Assembly: GCF_013364275.1 (NCBI RefSeq)
Contig: NZ_CP054932.1
Coordinates: 6,448,001-6,512,000 of the forward strand
Reading direction: 5' to 3'
DNA from: Actinomadura sp. NAK00032
Lineage (GTDB): Bacteria > Actinomycetota > Actinomycetes > Streptosporangiales > Streptosporangiaceae
Length of the DNA: 64,000 nucleotides
The notes beneath the pieces are model-generated. The model saw nothing but the letters and a program-made list of their open reading frames with translations, ran no database searches and was not told the origin of the DNA. This document shows, in pieces, positions 44,512 through 51,801 of the stretch (positions are counted from its first letter, which is position 1; every line of letters begins with the position of its first letter). A program made the translations under genes and the position numbers.

Positions 44512-45279
44512 GCCGAGCCCGGCGGCGCCGAACGCCAGGGCGAGGACGGCCTCGCGCGGCCCCCAGCCGCCGACGTTGATCGGCAGCACCATCACCAGCA
44601 GCGCCAGCAGCAGGAGCGGGACCAGCCGGCCGAGCGGTGCGGTCGCGCCGGCCAGGCGGGCCGCGACGACGAACAGCGCCAGGTGCCCCGCCAGTGCCGC
44701 GACCGACAGCGCGACGATGCCGGGCCAAGCGCGCGCGGCGGCGCGCAGGTCGGCGAACGTGGATGCAAGGGCCGGGTGCTTCCAGCGGCCCAGGACAAGG
44801 AGCAGTACAAGGACGACCCCAATGGGAATGAGGGCCGGAGCCATCGCCGACAGCAAGGCCGGGTGGACGAACAGGGCCGCGACACCCGCGACGATGGCGA
44901 CGCCCTGACCGGCGGTCCGTTCAAGGAAAACGGCCCGCACTCCACGGGCGACGTCACCCGACCGGTGGCCGTGGCTCACCGCCCTGTGGACGTCCCCCAG
45001 AACACCGGCGGGCAGCACCGCGTTGAGGAACTGGGCCCGGTAGTAGTCCGTGATGGCGCCGGCCATGGGCAGGTGCAGGCCGACACGTCGCGCGACCAGC
45101 CACCAGCGGGCCGCGCTGAGCGTCGTGGTCAGCAGACCGATGGCGAGGGCGACGGCCACGGAGGCGGGGTCGATGGCACGGAGCGCCGCCACGAAGGCGT
45201 CCGTGCTGTGCCACCACAGCAGCGCGCCGAGGATGCCGAGCCCGATGAGCAGGCGGCCCCACGGCCACAGGTTCCTCAA
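44350..45279 (-). CDS. Flippase-like membrane protein (LPG synthase TM / UPF0104 family)
   Basis: A 309-residue integral membrane protein with seven to eight helices. It belongs to the family of the membrane half of lysylphosphatidylglycerol synthase and AglD. The motifs DYYRAQFLNAVLPAGVLGD, then VFLERTAGQG, and LPINVGGWGPREA are characteristic. Members are thought to move or modify lipid-linked compounds. The TTG start at 45279 overlaps the methyltransferase stop (TTGA), with GGAGGGG 4-5 bases upstream. It is the last gene of the seven-gene operon. Confidence 0.85.
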   Translation of the reverse strand: MRNLWPWGRLLIGLGILGALLWWHSTDAFVAALRAIDPASVAVALAIGLLTTTLSAARWWLVARRVGLHLPMAGAITDYYRAQFLNAVLPAGVLGDVHRAVSHGHRSGDVARGVRAVFLERTAGQGVAIVAGVAALFVHPALLSAMAPALIPIGVVLVLLLVLGRWKHPALASTFADLRAAARAWPGIVALSVAALAGHLALFVVAARLAGATAPLGRLVPLLLLALLVMVLPINVGGWGPREAVLALAFGAAGLGSAQGLTVSVVYGVLSFVACLPGAAALLVKHREDVPERRDKAPQRVPALAGAGQ

Positions 45280-46121
45280 GACGCCCCTCCGGGGATGGCG
45301 AGCAGGTCCAGGTGCTGGACCTCGACGGTGAGCCCGCCCTCCGCGCAGGCGGCGAGGCGGCGGCTCAGGTAGTCGTCCGCGAACGGGGCCAGGTCCGGGT
45401 TCTGCTCGACGGCGGCGCCGACCCAGCCGCGCAGCCACTCGGCGATCAGCGCGGCCTGGCCGGGGCCGAGCCGCCACGGGCTCGGACGGGTCGTGACGGT
45501 GGCGCCGCGCCGCCCGAACGCCCTGGTCGCGGCGGTGACGGCGTCGGGTCCGAGCAGCCCGCCGCGCCGCTGGTGGGCGTCGAACGCGGCGGCGTACTCG
45601 GCGTCGAGCGGCTCGGACGGGATGAGCCGGACGCGGCCGACGACCGACAGGGTGAGCAGCGCCGGGCAGCCGGCCGCCGCCGCGACCGCCTCGACCTCGG
45701 CGGCGGTGAGCACGTCCAGCAGCGCGGACGCGGTGACGAGCGACGCGCCGACCAGGTCGCAGGCGCGCAGTTCGGCGATGGCGCCGGCGCGCGTCTCGAT
45801 CGTCGCGGGCAGCCCGTCGGCGGTGACGTAGGCGTTGGCGCGGGCGAGGTCGAGCAGCGCCGGGTCCCGGTCGTGCAGGATCCAGTGCTGCGGGCCGCGC
45901 AGCCGCCCCGACAGCCAGCGGCCGACGGAGCCGGTGCCGCAGCCGAGGTCCCAGATGACCAGCGGCCCGTCCGGCGGGAGCGCCGCGCGGAGCGGGACCA
46001 GCAGCTCCCCGGCCCGTGCGGCGGCGTCGGCCTCCTCCCGCAGCGCCAGCCACGACGGCGCGTACGCGCTCGCCGCGTCCCCGGACGATCTCGTGTCGGT
46101 GCCTTCGGTCCCCTCAATCAT
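45276..46121 (-). CDS. SAM-dependent methyltransferase
   Basis: A 281-residue class I methyltransferase. Motif I is VIWDLGCGTGSVGRW (residues about 54-68); the acidic end of strand 2 is in HDRDPALLDLAR; motif IV is LVTASALLDVLTA. The substrate is unknown. It overlaps the glycosyltransferase stop by eight bases and the flippase-like start by four, so it is embedded in the operon and probably decorates the same product. Confidence 0.9.
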   Translation of the reverse strand: MIEGTEGTDTRSSGDAASAYAPSWLALREEADAAARAGELLVPLRAALPPDGPLVIWDLGCGTGSVGRWLSGRLRGPQHWILHDRDPALLDLARANAYVTADGLPATIETRAGAIAELRACDLVGASLVTASALLDVLTAAEVEAVAAAAGCPALLTLSVVGRVRLIPSEPLDAEYAAAFDAHQRRGGLLGPDAVTAATRAFGRRGATVTTRPSPWRLGPGQAALIAEWLRGWVGAAVEQNPDLAPFADDYLSRRLAACAEGGLTVEVQHLDLLAIPGGAS

Positions 46122-47193
46122 GGCGCGCCTCCCTGCGCATCCGGGATAGGACGGTGGCCATGCGGCGGGCGGTGTCGTCCCAGCCCGGCAGCATGGTGCG
46201 GCGCAGCCGGGCGGCGGCGCGCAGCCGGCCCCGCAGCTCGGGGTCGACGAGCCAGCGGCGCAGTGCCGTGGCGAGTGCGGCGGGGTCGCCGGGCGGGACG
46301 AGCAGGCCGGGGACGGCCCCGGTCGGGTCCCAGCCGAGCGCGTCGGGGACGCCGTCCGCCGACGTCGCGATGACGGGGACGCCGCGCGCGAGCGCCTCGG
46401 TCACCACCATGCCGAACGGCTCGGCGCGGGACGCGAGGACGAGCACGTCGGCGGCGGCGTAGGCGTCGTCCAGCCGCTTGCCGGTGAGGGGCCCGGCGAG
46501 CTCGACCCGGTCGGCGAGCCGGTGCCGGCCGATCAGCCGGCGCAGCCGCGTCACGTGGCCGGGGTCGCGGTCCAGGGGGCCGGCGCATTCGCAGTGCCAC
46601 GGCAGGTGCGCGAGGGGGGCGAGGGCCTCCACCAGGACGTCGTGGCCCTTGCGCGGGGTCACCGACGCCACGCACAGCAGGCGGGTCGCGCCGTCGGTGC
46701 CGGACGCGAGCGGCGCGGGGTCGGTGCCGGGCGGGACGGCGTGGACGCGGGACGGGTCGAGGCCGTGGTGGGCGACGAGGTGGTCCTTCGCCCACGGGCT
46801 GGTCGCGACGACCGCGGCCGCCGCCTCCAGGACCTTGCGTTCGCCCGCGTTGAGGTCGTCCTGTCCGGGTTCGTCCGCCAAGGGGAGGTGTACCAGGACC
46901 GCCGGCCGCAGGCGGCCGGCCTCCGGGACGACGATGTCCGGCACTCCGCACGCCACCAGGCCGTCCAGCAGCACGACGCTGCCGTCCGGGAGCGCGGCGA
47001 GGGAGCGGGCGAGCGCGCTCCGCGCCTGCTCGCCGGGGCGCGGCCACGACCCCGGCACCGGCAGCAGCCGGACGGGCCGCCCCGACGCCGCCAGCTCGTC
47101 CGCCACCCGCCGGTCGTACCGGTTGCCGCCGCTCGGGGCGGTCTCGTCGTCGATGCCGCCCGGGACGACGAACGGGATCTCCGCCGCGGTCAT
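46114..47193 (-). CDS. Glycosyltransferase family 4
   Basis: A 359-residue GT-B glycosyltransferase. The C-terminal domain has CVASVTPRKGHDVLVEAL and the nucleotide-sugar-binding EPFGMVVTEALARGVPVIAT (residues about 265-285), the EX7E signature of retaining GT4 enzymes. It transfers a sugar from a nucleotide donor to an unknown acceptor. The ATG overlaps the stop of the pterin-synthase-like gene by four bases. Confidence 0.92.
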   Translation of the reverse strand: MTAAEIPFVVPGGIDDETAPSGGNRYDRRVADELAASGRPVRLLPVPGSWPRPGEQARSALARSLAALPDGSVVLLDGLVACGVPDIVVPEAGRLRPAVLVHLPLADEPGQDDLNAGERKVLEAAAAVVATSPWAKDHLVAHHGLDPSRVHAVPPGTDPAPLASGTDGATRLLCVASVTPRKGHDVLVEALAPLAHLPWHCECAGPLDRDPGHVTRLRRLIGRHRLADRVELAGPLTGKRLDDAYAAADVLVLASRAEPFGMVVTEALARGVPVIATSADGVPDALGWDPTGAVPGLLVPPGDPAALATALRRWLVDPELRGRLRAAARLRRTMLPGWDDTARRMATVLSRMRREARHD

Positions 47194-47588
47194 AGCTCCC
47201 GCTCGTAACTGGCCCAGGCGACGTGCGACTCGTGCAGCGCCACCGCGATGCCGGACAGGCCGCGGGCGTTCTCGCCGAGCGCGCCCGCGTGGACGCGGTC
47301 GGCGAGCCGGTCGGCGATGACCTTGGCGAGGAACTCGGTCGAGGTGTTCACCCCGGCGAAATCCGGCTCGTCGTCCAGGTTGCGGTAGTTCAGCCCGCCC
47401 AGGACCTCGCCGAGCGCGCGGGTGGCGAGGCCGATGTCGACGACGAGCCCGTCGGAGTCCAGGTCGGCCCGGCGGAACGTCGCGTCCACCACGTAGGTCG
47501 CGCCGTGCAGCCGCTGCGCGGGCCCGAACACCTCGCCGCGGAAGCTGTGCGCGATCATCACGTGGTCGCGGACGGTGATACCGAACAA
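47190..47588 (-). CDS. 6-pyruvoyl-tetrahydropterin synthase / QueD-like protein
   Basis: A 132-residue T-fold protein. Zinc-ligand histidines are in MIAHSF and RLHGATY; NYRNLDD and NTSTEFLAKVIADRL match the family, and the catalytic HES is in ALHESHVAW. The usual HGHNY reads HGATY, and no Cys sits at the 6-carboxy-tetrahydropterin synthase position, so it may act on another GTP-derived substrate. The TTG at 47588 follows GGAGGG by 4-5 bases. It is 10 bases downstream of the dehydrogenase gene. Confidence 0.86.
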   Translation of the reverse strand: MFGITVRDHVMIAHSFRGEVFGPAQRLHGATYVVDATFRRADLDSDGLVVDIGLATRALGEVLGGLNYRNLDDEPDFAGVNTSTEFLAKVIADRLADRVHAGALGENARGLSGIAVALHESHVAWASYEREL

Positions 47589-47598
47589 GAAGCCCTCC

Positions 47599-48570
47599 TC
47601 AGTAGACGATCCGATGGCACAGGGCGGGCAGCCGCCCGGCCGCCAGCGCGGGCATGATCCGCGGCAGCTCCGCGAAGGTGCTCTCCCCCGTGACCAGCGC
47701 GTCGAACGCGGGGTTCGCCAGCAGCCGCAGCGCGAGCGCCAGCCGGTCGGCGAAGCTCCGGCTCGCCCGCCGGGCCGGCGGCACCGCGCCGACCTGGCTG
47801 CCCCGCACGGTCAGCCGCCGCGAGTGGAAGAACTCCCCCAGCGGCACGCTGACCTTCCGGTCGCCGTACCAGCTCAGCTCGACGACCTGCCCGTCCGGGG
47901 CGAGCAGCTCCAGCGACCGGGCCAGCCCCGCCTCCGTCGCGCTCGCGTGGACGACGAGGTCGCAGCCGCCCGCCGCCCGCTCCGGCGTGGCGAAGTCCAC
48001 GCCGAGCGCCTCCGCGACGGCGAAGCGGGACGGGTCGGTGTCGACCAGCTCGACGCGGCACCCGGGGAACCCGGCGAGGACCCCGGCGACCGAGCAGCCG
48101 ACCATCCCCGCGCCGACCACGGCGATCCGGTCACCGACCAGCGGCGCCGCGTCCCACAGCGCGTTCACGGCGGTCTCGACCGTCCCCGCCAGGACCGCCC
48201 GCTCCGGCGGCACCCCGTCCGGGACGGGCGTGACCGCGCCCGCCGGGACGACGTACCGGGTCTGGTGCGGGTAGAGGCAGAACACGGTGCGGCCGGCCAG
48301 CTCGGCGGGGCCCTCCTCGACCACGCCGACGTTGAGGTAGCCGTACTTGACCGGGCCCGGGAACGTCCCGTCCTGGAACGGCGCCCGCATGACCGCGTGC
48401 TGGTTCGGCGGGACGCCGCCGCGGAACACGATCGCCTCCGTGCCCCGGCTCACGCCCGAGAACAGCGTCCGGACCAGCACCTCCCCTGGCCCCGGCTCCG
48501 GCAGGACGGCATCGCGGATCTCCCCCTTACCGGGCGACAGGATCCAGAAGGCGCGCGCGTCGCGCTCCAT
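47599..48570 (-). CDS. Zinc-type alcohol/polyol dehydrogenase (MDR family)
   Basis: A 323-residue medium-chain dehydrogenase/reductase. The N-terminal GroES-like domain has GEVLVRTLFSGVSRGTE; the Rossmann motif is IAVVGAGMVGCSVAG (about residue 150). The usual first zinc ligand GxCGTD reads SGVSRGTE, so the catalytic zinc may be missing. It would oxidise or reduce a polyol or sugar-like intermediate. The ATG at 48570 follows GGGGGAGGAG and lies inside the upstream gene (44-base overlap). Confidence 0.88.
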   Translation of the reverse strand: MERDARAFWILSPGKGEIRDAVLPEPGPGEVLVRTLFSGVSRGTEAIVFRGGVPPNQHAVMRAPFQDGTFPGPVKYGYLNVGVVEEGPAELAGRTVFCLYPHQTRYVVPAGAVTPVPDGVPPERAVLAGTVETAVNALWDAAPLVGDRIAVVGAGMVGCSVAGVLAGFPGCRVELVDTDPSRFAVAEALGVDFATPERAAGGCDLVVHASATEAGLARSLELLAPDGQVVELSWYGDRKVSVPLGEFFHSRRLTVRGSQVGAVPPARRASRSFADRLALALRLLANPAFDALVTGESTFAELPRIMPALAAGRLPALCHRIVY

Positions 48571-49378
48571 CCCCGCTCCTCCCCCGAGTCGCACCCGCCG
48601 CGTCCAGCACGTCCGCCGCGCCCGCCGGCCCGGCCGCCCGCCGGTCGCGCCGCGCGAACAGCCACCGCACGTCCCGTCCGAACGACCACACCAGCAGCGC
48701 CAGCGCCGCCGCCACGAGCAGCCCCGCGTGCGGGACGACGCCCGCCGCGGCCACCACCAGCACCACGCCCTGCACCACGGCGACCGCCTTGCGCGCGACG
48801 CTCGGCCGCAGGTCGGCGCGCAGCCACGGCGCCGCCCAGGCCGCCGCGCCGAACGCGTACCGCATCGCGCCGATCGCGAGCACCCACGGCCCCGCCGACC
48901 AGGCGACCTGCACGCTCAGCACCAGCACCAGGAAGGCGTCGGTCTCCATGTCGAACCGCGCGCCGAGCCTGGACGCCGTGCCGGTGCGCCGGGCGACCCG
49001 CCCGTCCACCCCGTCCAGGACGAGCGCCACCGACGCGGCCGCGACCAGCGCGAACGTGTGCCCGCCACCGGTCAGATGCCCCGCCACCAGGGCCGCCACA
49101 CCCCCGGTCAGCACGACCCTGGCCAGCGTCACGTGGTCGGCCGGCCCGAGCGCGCGCCGCCGCCGGAACGCCCGCGCGAGCAGCGCCCACGCGGCCAGCG
49201 CGTATCCGCCGCCCACGGCCAGGCCCGCGTGGCCGGGGCGGAGCACCGCGAGCAGCGCCAGCTGCGCCGCCGCCGCGAGCGCCAGCTCCGGCCCCCGGGT
49301 CAGCCGGGGCCGGCGCGGCGGCGCGAGCGTTAGGCGCACGGGCGCCGCCGGGCGCGTCAACGTCATCGGCCGCGTCAT
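48527..49378 (-). CDS. CDP-alcohol phosphatidyltransferase family protein
   Basis: A 283-residue membrane enzyme with the CDP-alcohol phosphotransferase signature DGVDGRVARRTG, then GARFDMETD (DG-x2-AR-x8-G-x3-D-x3-D). It has about six to seven membrane helices. The family condenses a CDP-linked lipid or polyol with an alcohol, releasing CMP. An Arg/Leu-rich N-terminus precedes the first helix. The ATG overlaps the ribA stop by one base (TGATG). The acceptor is unknown; within this operon it could be the GTP-derived or reduced polyol product. Confidence 0.88.
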   Translation of the reverse strand: MTRPMTLTRPAAPVRLTLAPPRRPRLTRGPELALAAAAQLALLAVLRPGHAGLAVGGGYALAAWALLARAFRRRRALGPADHVTLARVVLTGGVAALVAGHLTGGGHTFALVAAASVALVLDGVDGRVARRTGTASRLGARFDMETDAFLVLVLSVQVAWSAGPWVLAIGAMRYAFGAAAWAAPWLRADLRPSVARKAVAVVQGVVLVVAAAGVVPHAGLLVAAALALLVWSFGRDVRWLFARRDRRAAGPAGAADVLDAAGATRGRSGDGARRARLLDPVAR

Positions 49379-50037
49379 CAGCGCACCTCGCTGACCGGAG
49401 CCGTGTCGAGGACGGCGGGGGCGTCCAGCTGCGGCAGGTCGTGCCCGAGCCGGTCGCGCTTGGCGGTGAGGTAGCGGACGTTGTCGTCGCTGACGGGGAC
49501 GAGCAGCGGCACCCGCGCCGCGACGGCGACGCCGTAGGACTCCAGCGCGCTGACCTTGTCCGGGTTGTTCGACATCAGCCGCACCGACCGGACGCCGAGG
49601 TGCCGCAGGATCCGCGCGGCCGGGCCGTAGTCGCGGACGTCCACCGGCAGCCCGATGGCGGTGGCGGAGTCGACGGTGTCCAGGCCCTGGTCGTCCTGCA
49701 GGACGTGGGTGCGGACCTTCGCGACGAGGCCGATCCCGCGCCCCTCGTGGCCGCGCAGGTAGACCAGGACGCCCGCGCCCTCCCGGACGATCGCGTCCAG
49801 CGCCGAGCCGAGCTGGTCCCCGCACTCGCAGCGGGTCGCGCCGAAGATGTCGCCCGTCATGCACTCGGAGTGCATCCGGACCAGCACGTCCGCGCGCCCC
49901 CGGACGTCGCCCCGCACCAGCGCCATGTGCTCGTGCCCGTCGACGGGGTCCCGGAAGGCGACGGCGCGGAACACGCCCCGCCGGGTCCTGAGATCCGCCT
50001 CCGCGATGTCCTTCTGGTCGATGCCCTGTTCGCGCAT
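49378..50037 (-). CDS. ribA: GTP cyclohydrolase II
   Basis: A 219-residue GTP cyclohydrolase II that opens GTP to a diaminopyrimidine phosphate, releasing formate and pyrophosphate. Zinc ligands are in HSECMTGDIFGATRCECG; the GTP-binding LRGHEGRGIGL and YGPAARILRHLG are complete. It is a stand-alone RibA without the RibB domain, and no other riboflavin genes are nearby, so it probably serves this operon rather than vitamin B2. First gene of the operon; GGAAGGGGAG precedes the ATG at 50037. I see no FMN riboswitch upstream. Confidence 0.94.
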   Translation of the reverse strand: MREQGIDQKDIAEADLRTRRGVFRAVAFRDPVDGHEHMALVRGDVRGRADVLVRMHSECMTGDIFGATRCECGDQLGSALDAIVREGAGVLVYLRGHEGRGIGLVAKVRTHVLQDDQGLDTVDSATAIGLPVDVRDYGPAARILRHLGVRSVRLMSNNPDKVSALESYGVAVAARVPLLVPVSDDNVRYLTAKRDRLGHDLPQLDAPAVLDTAPVSEVR

Positions 50038-50150
50038 CGCTCCCCTTCCTCGGCTCCGCAATCACCTCTGGTACGTGGCGACCGCACCCGGTGGTTGCGT
50101 CCCAAAACGGTCCGTACAACCGGTGGCACGCAGGGGAGGCTCCGCAGGGT

Positions 50151-50897
50151 TCAGCCTAGGCGCGCGCGGACCACCAACTCGTGAAGGGCACGGCGGTTCG
50201 CGGGGACTTCCGGCAGGCCGGTGGCGCCGCGCTCGTCCTCCAGCCGGGCGGTGAGCGCCGCGACGTCGTCCCGGAGCCGCGACGGTGCGGGCGCGTCCGC
50301 CGGCAGCGCGCCGTGCTCGGCGGCGCGCTTGGCCTCGACCAGCTCCGGCAGGTAGGCGGGCCCGTCCCCGGCGAGCCGGGTCAGGTCGGCCTCGACCTCG
50401 CCCGTCCGCATCAGGTGGACGCCCGTCAGCAGCACCCGGAACGTGTAGAGCAGCGGCTTCAGCTCGCGCGCCTTCTCGAACAGCGCCCACTGCGTCCGCG
50501 CGAACCCCAGGTAGTGGTGCGCGTGGTTGGACGTGACCAGCCCGGGGACCAGCGACTTCAGCTCGGCGTGCACGGCCGAGGTGGTCACGACCAGCGGGGA
50601 CATGACCTGCTCCAGAACGTAGCCGTTGCGCCGCAGGAGCAGCGTGCAGAACTTCGCCAGGTCGTGCGTGACGGCGTCGGCCTCCACGCCCGCGTGGTCC
50701 CACATCAGCGTGACGGTCTCCTCGCCCTTCTCCAGGCCGACGAGCTCCTCCAGCGGCAGCAGGTGGGCGCCGCGCAGGTCGATGTCGGAGTCCTCGGAGG
50801 GGAAGCCGTACAGGTGCGCGCCGCTGACCGTGAGGAACGCGCGGGGGTAGGGGTGCTCGGCGGCCAGGCGGGCGAGCATGCCCTCGGGGAGTCTCAC
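50151..50897 (-). CDS. RlaP-like nucleotidyltransferase, second of tandem pair
   Basis: A 248-residue protein of the DNA polymerase beta-like nucleotidyltransferase superfamily (COG3541/RlaP group). The active site is VSGAHLYGFPSEDSDIDLRG: a G-S/A-x-Y motif, then D-x-D. A helical C-terminal domain follows (HYLGFARTQWALFEKAREL). Relatives are associated with RNA ligase/repair gene sets; the substrate is unproven. The GTG overlaps the stop of the first copy by four bases. Confidence 0.82.
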   Translation of the reverse strand: MRLPEGMLARLAAEHPYPRAFLTVSGAHLYGFPSEDSDIDLRGAHLLPLEELVGLEKGEETVTLMWDHAGVEADAVTHDLAKFCTLLLRRNGYVLEQVMSPLVVTTSAVHAELKSLVPGLVTSNHAHHYLGFARTQWALFEKARELKPLLYTFRVLLTGVHLMRTGEVEADLTRLAGDGPAYLPELVEAKRAAEHGALPADAPAPSRLRDDVAALTARLEDERGATGLPEVPANRRALHELVVRARLG

Positions 50898-51595
50898 CAG
50901 TTCACGCTCCTGCGGCGGACGGAGATCAGCAGGTCCTCGACCGCGGCGCGGTCGGGTTCGGGCGGTAGCGGGGTGCGGGGCATGGCGGCGTCGATGCCGG
51001 CGGTGAGGGAGGCGCGCCACGCCTCGACCTCGGGCCAGCCGACCTCGCCGCGGCGGACGGCGAGGAGGCGGTCGCGCAGGTCGCCGACGTCCACCCGCGG
51101 CTCGCCGTGCCGGACGAGGTGCAGGCCGCTCTCCAGCAGCCGCAGCATGTGCATGACGTGCTTCCAGCGGGGCGCGCCGCCGTTGCGCAAGTCGCCTTCC
51201 AGCTTGCGGAACTGGGCCTCGGCGTAGCGGAGGAACGTGCGGTGCGCGTGCCGGGACAGGAAGGCCGGCCGGACGGCCAGCAGCTCCTCGCCGACCGGTG
51301 TGACGCGTTCCACGATCGGCGACCAGAGGCACTCCAGGACGGTCGGGTTCGCGCCCAGCGCCAGCTCGCAGAACCGCTCCAGCTCCCACGAGAACTGCTC
51401 GGGCAGCGGGCCGTCCAGGTGGGTCGGCGGCTTGGTGAAACCCCAGAACAGCGGGGCCGGGGCCGCGTAGACGCCGCGCCGGTCGACGTCACTTCCACTC
51501 GTCGCCAGGCCGTAGGCTCGCGAGCCGGTCACCACGGACAGGATCGTGTGGTCGCGCACCAGGTCCAGCGCCGCGCCGGGGTCGGGATTCGTCAC
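50894..51595 (-). CDS. RlaP-like nucleotidyltransferase, first of tandem pair
   Basis: A 233-residue relative of the downstream gene, with the active-site motif VVTGSRAYGLATSGSDVDRRG (in two parts: TGSRAYGLAT and SDVDRRG). The helical part includes YAEAQFRKLEGD and WKHVMHMLRLLESGLHL. The GTG at 51595 has no clear ribosome binding site. The two copies differ enough to be an old pair and may form a heterodimer. Divergent from the maltose-type operon. Confidence 0.82.
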   Translation of the reverse strand: MTNPDPGAALDLVRDHTILSVVTGSRAYGLATSGSDVDRRGVYAAPAPLFWGFTKPPTHLDGPLPEQFSWELERFCELALGANPTVLECLWSPIVERVTPVGEELLAVRPAFLSRHAHRTFLRYAEAQFRKLEGDLRNGGAPRWKHVMHMLRLLESGLHLVRHGEPRVDVGDLRDRLLAVRRGEVGWPEVEAWRASLTAGIDAAMPRTPLPPEPDRAAVEDLLISVRRRSVNW

Positions 51596-51647
51596 GGAGG
51601 CAGCCTCGCGCAGCGCCCGCGCGGGTGTCGAGCGGATTGTCCGGCCG

Positions 51648-51663
51648 CTGTAAACGGTTACAG
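51648..51663. promoter_or_regulatory. LacI-type palindrome upstream of the alpha-glucoside operon
   Basis: CTGTAAACGGTTACAG is palindromic in its outer six bases on each side. It lies about 140 bases before the binding-protein gene and beyond the MalR-like site. A related TAACGGTTA is found upstream of the cellobiose operon. Confidence 0.45.
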
Positions 51664-51675
51664 ATCGGCCACGGA

Positions 51676-51696
51676 CTTGCTGAAAATTTCTGCAAG
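51676..51696. promoter_or_regulatory. MalR-like operator
   Basis: A 21-base inverted repeat CTTGC-N11-GCAAG (inner TGAAAATTTCT, itself nearly palindromic) precedes the importer operon. A second, weaker repeat GCAACACGTTGC is at 51711-51722. Such CTTGCAG-type repeats are the known style of actinomycete MalR/LacI sites, and the cognate LacI gene is five genes downstream. Confidence 0.65.
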
Positions 51697-51801
51697 AGGT
51701 TTACCTCTCTGCAACACGTTGCTAACGTCCCGGTCCAGCCCCAATCTCTTGACCTGCGGGACGACGGCCCGGCGCGGCACGTCCCCGCGAAGGAGGACAC
51801 C

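Noticed and set aside
50038..50150. FMN riboswitch upstream of ribA
   Set aside because: I looked for the conserved RFN-element core on the minus strand and did not find it; only a weak GGTTG/CAACC repeat is present.
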